Shown piece by piece: positions 6,586 through 6,891 of a stretch of DNA of 6,891 nucleotides (position 1 is its first letter; every line of letters begins with the position of its first letter). The stretch is from contig CANJQZ010000104.1 in the NCBI GenBank assembly GCA_947476515.1, positions 1-6,891 on the forward strand, written 5' to 3'. A model generated the notes under the pieces. It was not told the DNA's origin. It was given only the letters and a program-made list of their open reading frames with translations, and did no database searches. This DNA comes from Flavobacteriales bacterium. GTDB taxonomy: Bacteria; Bacteroidota; Bacteroidia; Flavobacteriales_D; Crocinitomicaceae. The position numbers and the translations under genes are program-made.

Positions 6586-6597
6586 TAAATTAATTTA
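6586..6597. repeat. 12-bp perfect palindrome between divergent promoters
   Basis: TAAATTAATTTA reads identically on both strands and lies between the two divergent -7 words (6572-6579 minus and 6612-6619 plus), where the -33 regions of both promoters should be. It could be an operator or a simple result of A/T richness. The sequence alone does not decide. Confidence 0.25.
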
Positions 6598-6611
6598 TTA
6601 TAATTATTCGC

Positions 6612-6619
6612 TAATTTTG
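6612..6619 (+). promoter_or_regulatory. Candidate -7 promoter element (TAATTTTG) for rlmH
   Basis: TAATTTTG is an exact TAnnTTTG match that ends at the base before the first ATG (6620). A transcript starting the usual 4-7 bases downstream would begin at or just after the second ATG (6623), implying a leaderless mRNA or a start codon different from the annotated one. No convincing -33 element is visible in the A/T-rich upstream DNA. Confidence 0.45.
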
Positions 6620-6622
6620 ATG

Positions 6623-6891
6623 ATGAAGATAAAACTAATTTGTGTCGGAAAGACAAATTTTGATTTTCTCAAGACCGGAGAAGAGGAGTATTCCAAAAGA
6701 TTAGCGCACTATTGTTCGTATGCTCGTATTGATATTCCTGAACTTAAACAAGTAAAATCTTTTTCGCAAGAAGAAATAAAACTGCGTGAAGGGGAATTAA
6801 TTTTAAGTAAAATTCAAAGTGGTGAATATGTAATTCTTTTAGATGATAAAGGTAAAAGTTTCAATTCTATTGCTTTTGCAAATCATCTAGA
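6623..6891 (+). CDS. rlmH: 23S rRNA pseudouridine-1915 N3-methyltransferase RlmH, partial (N-terminal half)
   Basis: RlmH is a SPOUT-family methyltransferase that uses S-adenosylmethionine to methylate pseudouridine 1915 in helix 69 of 23S rRNA on the assembled ribosome. The visible 89 codons match the N-terminal part of the ~157-residue family: KIKLICVGKT at 2-11, EEEYSKRLAHY, the basic/acidic linker FSQEEIKLREGELILSKI, then VILLDDKGKSFNSIAFANHL at the right edge (the family's LLDxxGxxxSS region). The SAM-binding trefoil knot is outside the window. Two tandem ATGs are possible starts (6620 and 6623). I chose the second because family proteins usually begin MKIKL and because the -7 word abuts the first. 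The gene diverges from the DUF4783-like gene across 64-67 bp, an arrangement I recall from other Bacteroidota. Confidence 0.93.
   Translation, partial: MKIKLICVGKTNFDFLKTGEEEYSKRLAHYCSYARIDIPELKQVKSFSQEEIKLREGELILSKIQSGEYVILLDDKGKSFNSIAFANHL

Overview
The window looks like ordinary chromosomal DNA from a member of the Bacteroidota. The reasons are low GC content, little Shine-Dalgarno signal, and the promoter -7 word TAnnTTTG ahead of most genes. It also carries three typical protein types: an S46 dipeptidyl-peptidase, a DUF4783-type protein and a large secreted protein with an 'NNGSFE' N-terminus. I cannot name the genus. There is no tRNA, rRNA, CRISPR array, insertion sequence or phage gene, and no intergenic stretch is longer than about 115 bases.

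Layout from left to right. (1) Positions 1-380, minus strand: the N-terminus of a probably large secreted protein, cut by the left edge. (2) Positions 455-1928, minus strand: a two-gene unit of ribF (FMN/FAD synthesis) followed by a small secreted leucine-rich-repeat protein whose start lies inside the ribF 3' end (41 bp overlap). (3) Positions 1929-2042: a divergent promoter region with a small inverted repeat and a repeated octamer. (4) Positions 2043-4166, plus strand: an S46 dipeptidyl-peptidase whose specificity residue is Arg, pointing to DPP11 (Asp/Glu-specific). (5) Positions 4252-6162, plus strand: a membrane family-2 glycosyltransferase of the cellulose synthase/CslA type with an unusual signal peptide plus Ig-like periplasmic N-terminal module. 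(6) Positions 6163-6555, minus strand: a small exported DUF4783-like protein, converging on the glycosyltransferase with no base between the two stop codons. (7) From 6620/6623, plus strand: the N-terminal half of rlmH, cut by the right edge.

The genes do not form one pathway. ribF and rlmH are housekeeping genes. The S46 peptidase acts in the periplasm on oligopeptides. The glycosyltransferase probably makes or starts a beta-linked polysaccharide across the inner membrane, but no partner (BcsB-like, PilZ, glycosidase or export gene) is visible nearby. The best leads are the domain architecture of the glycosyltransferase, the Arg specificity residue of the peptidase, the ribF/LRR gene overlap and the very short or absent mRNA leaders predicted for the two edge genes. 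I see no convincing new multi-gene system.
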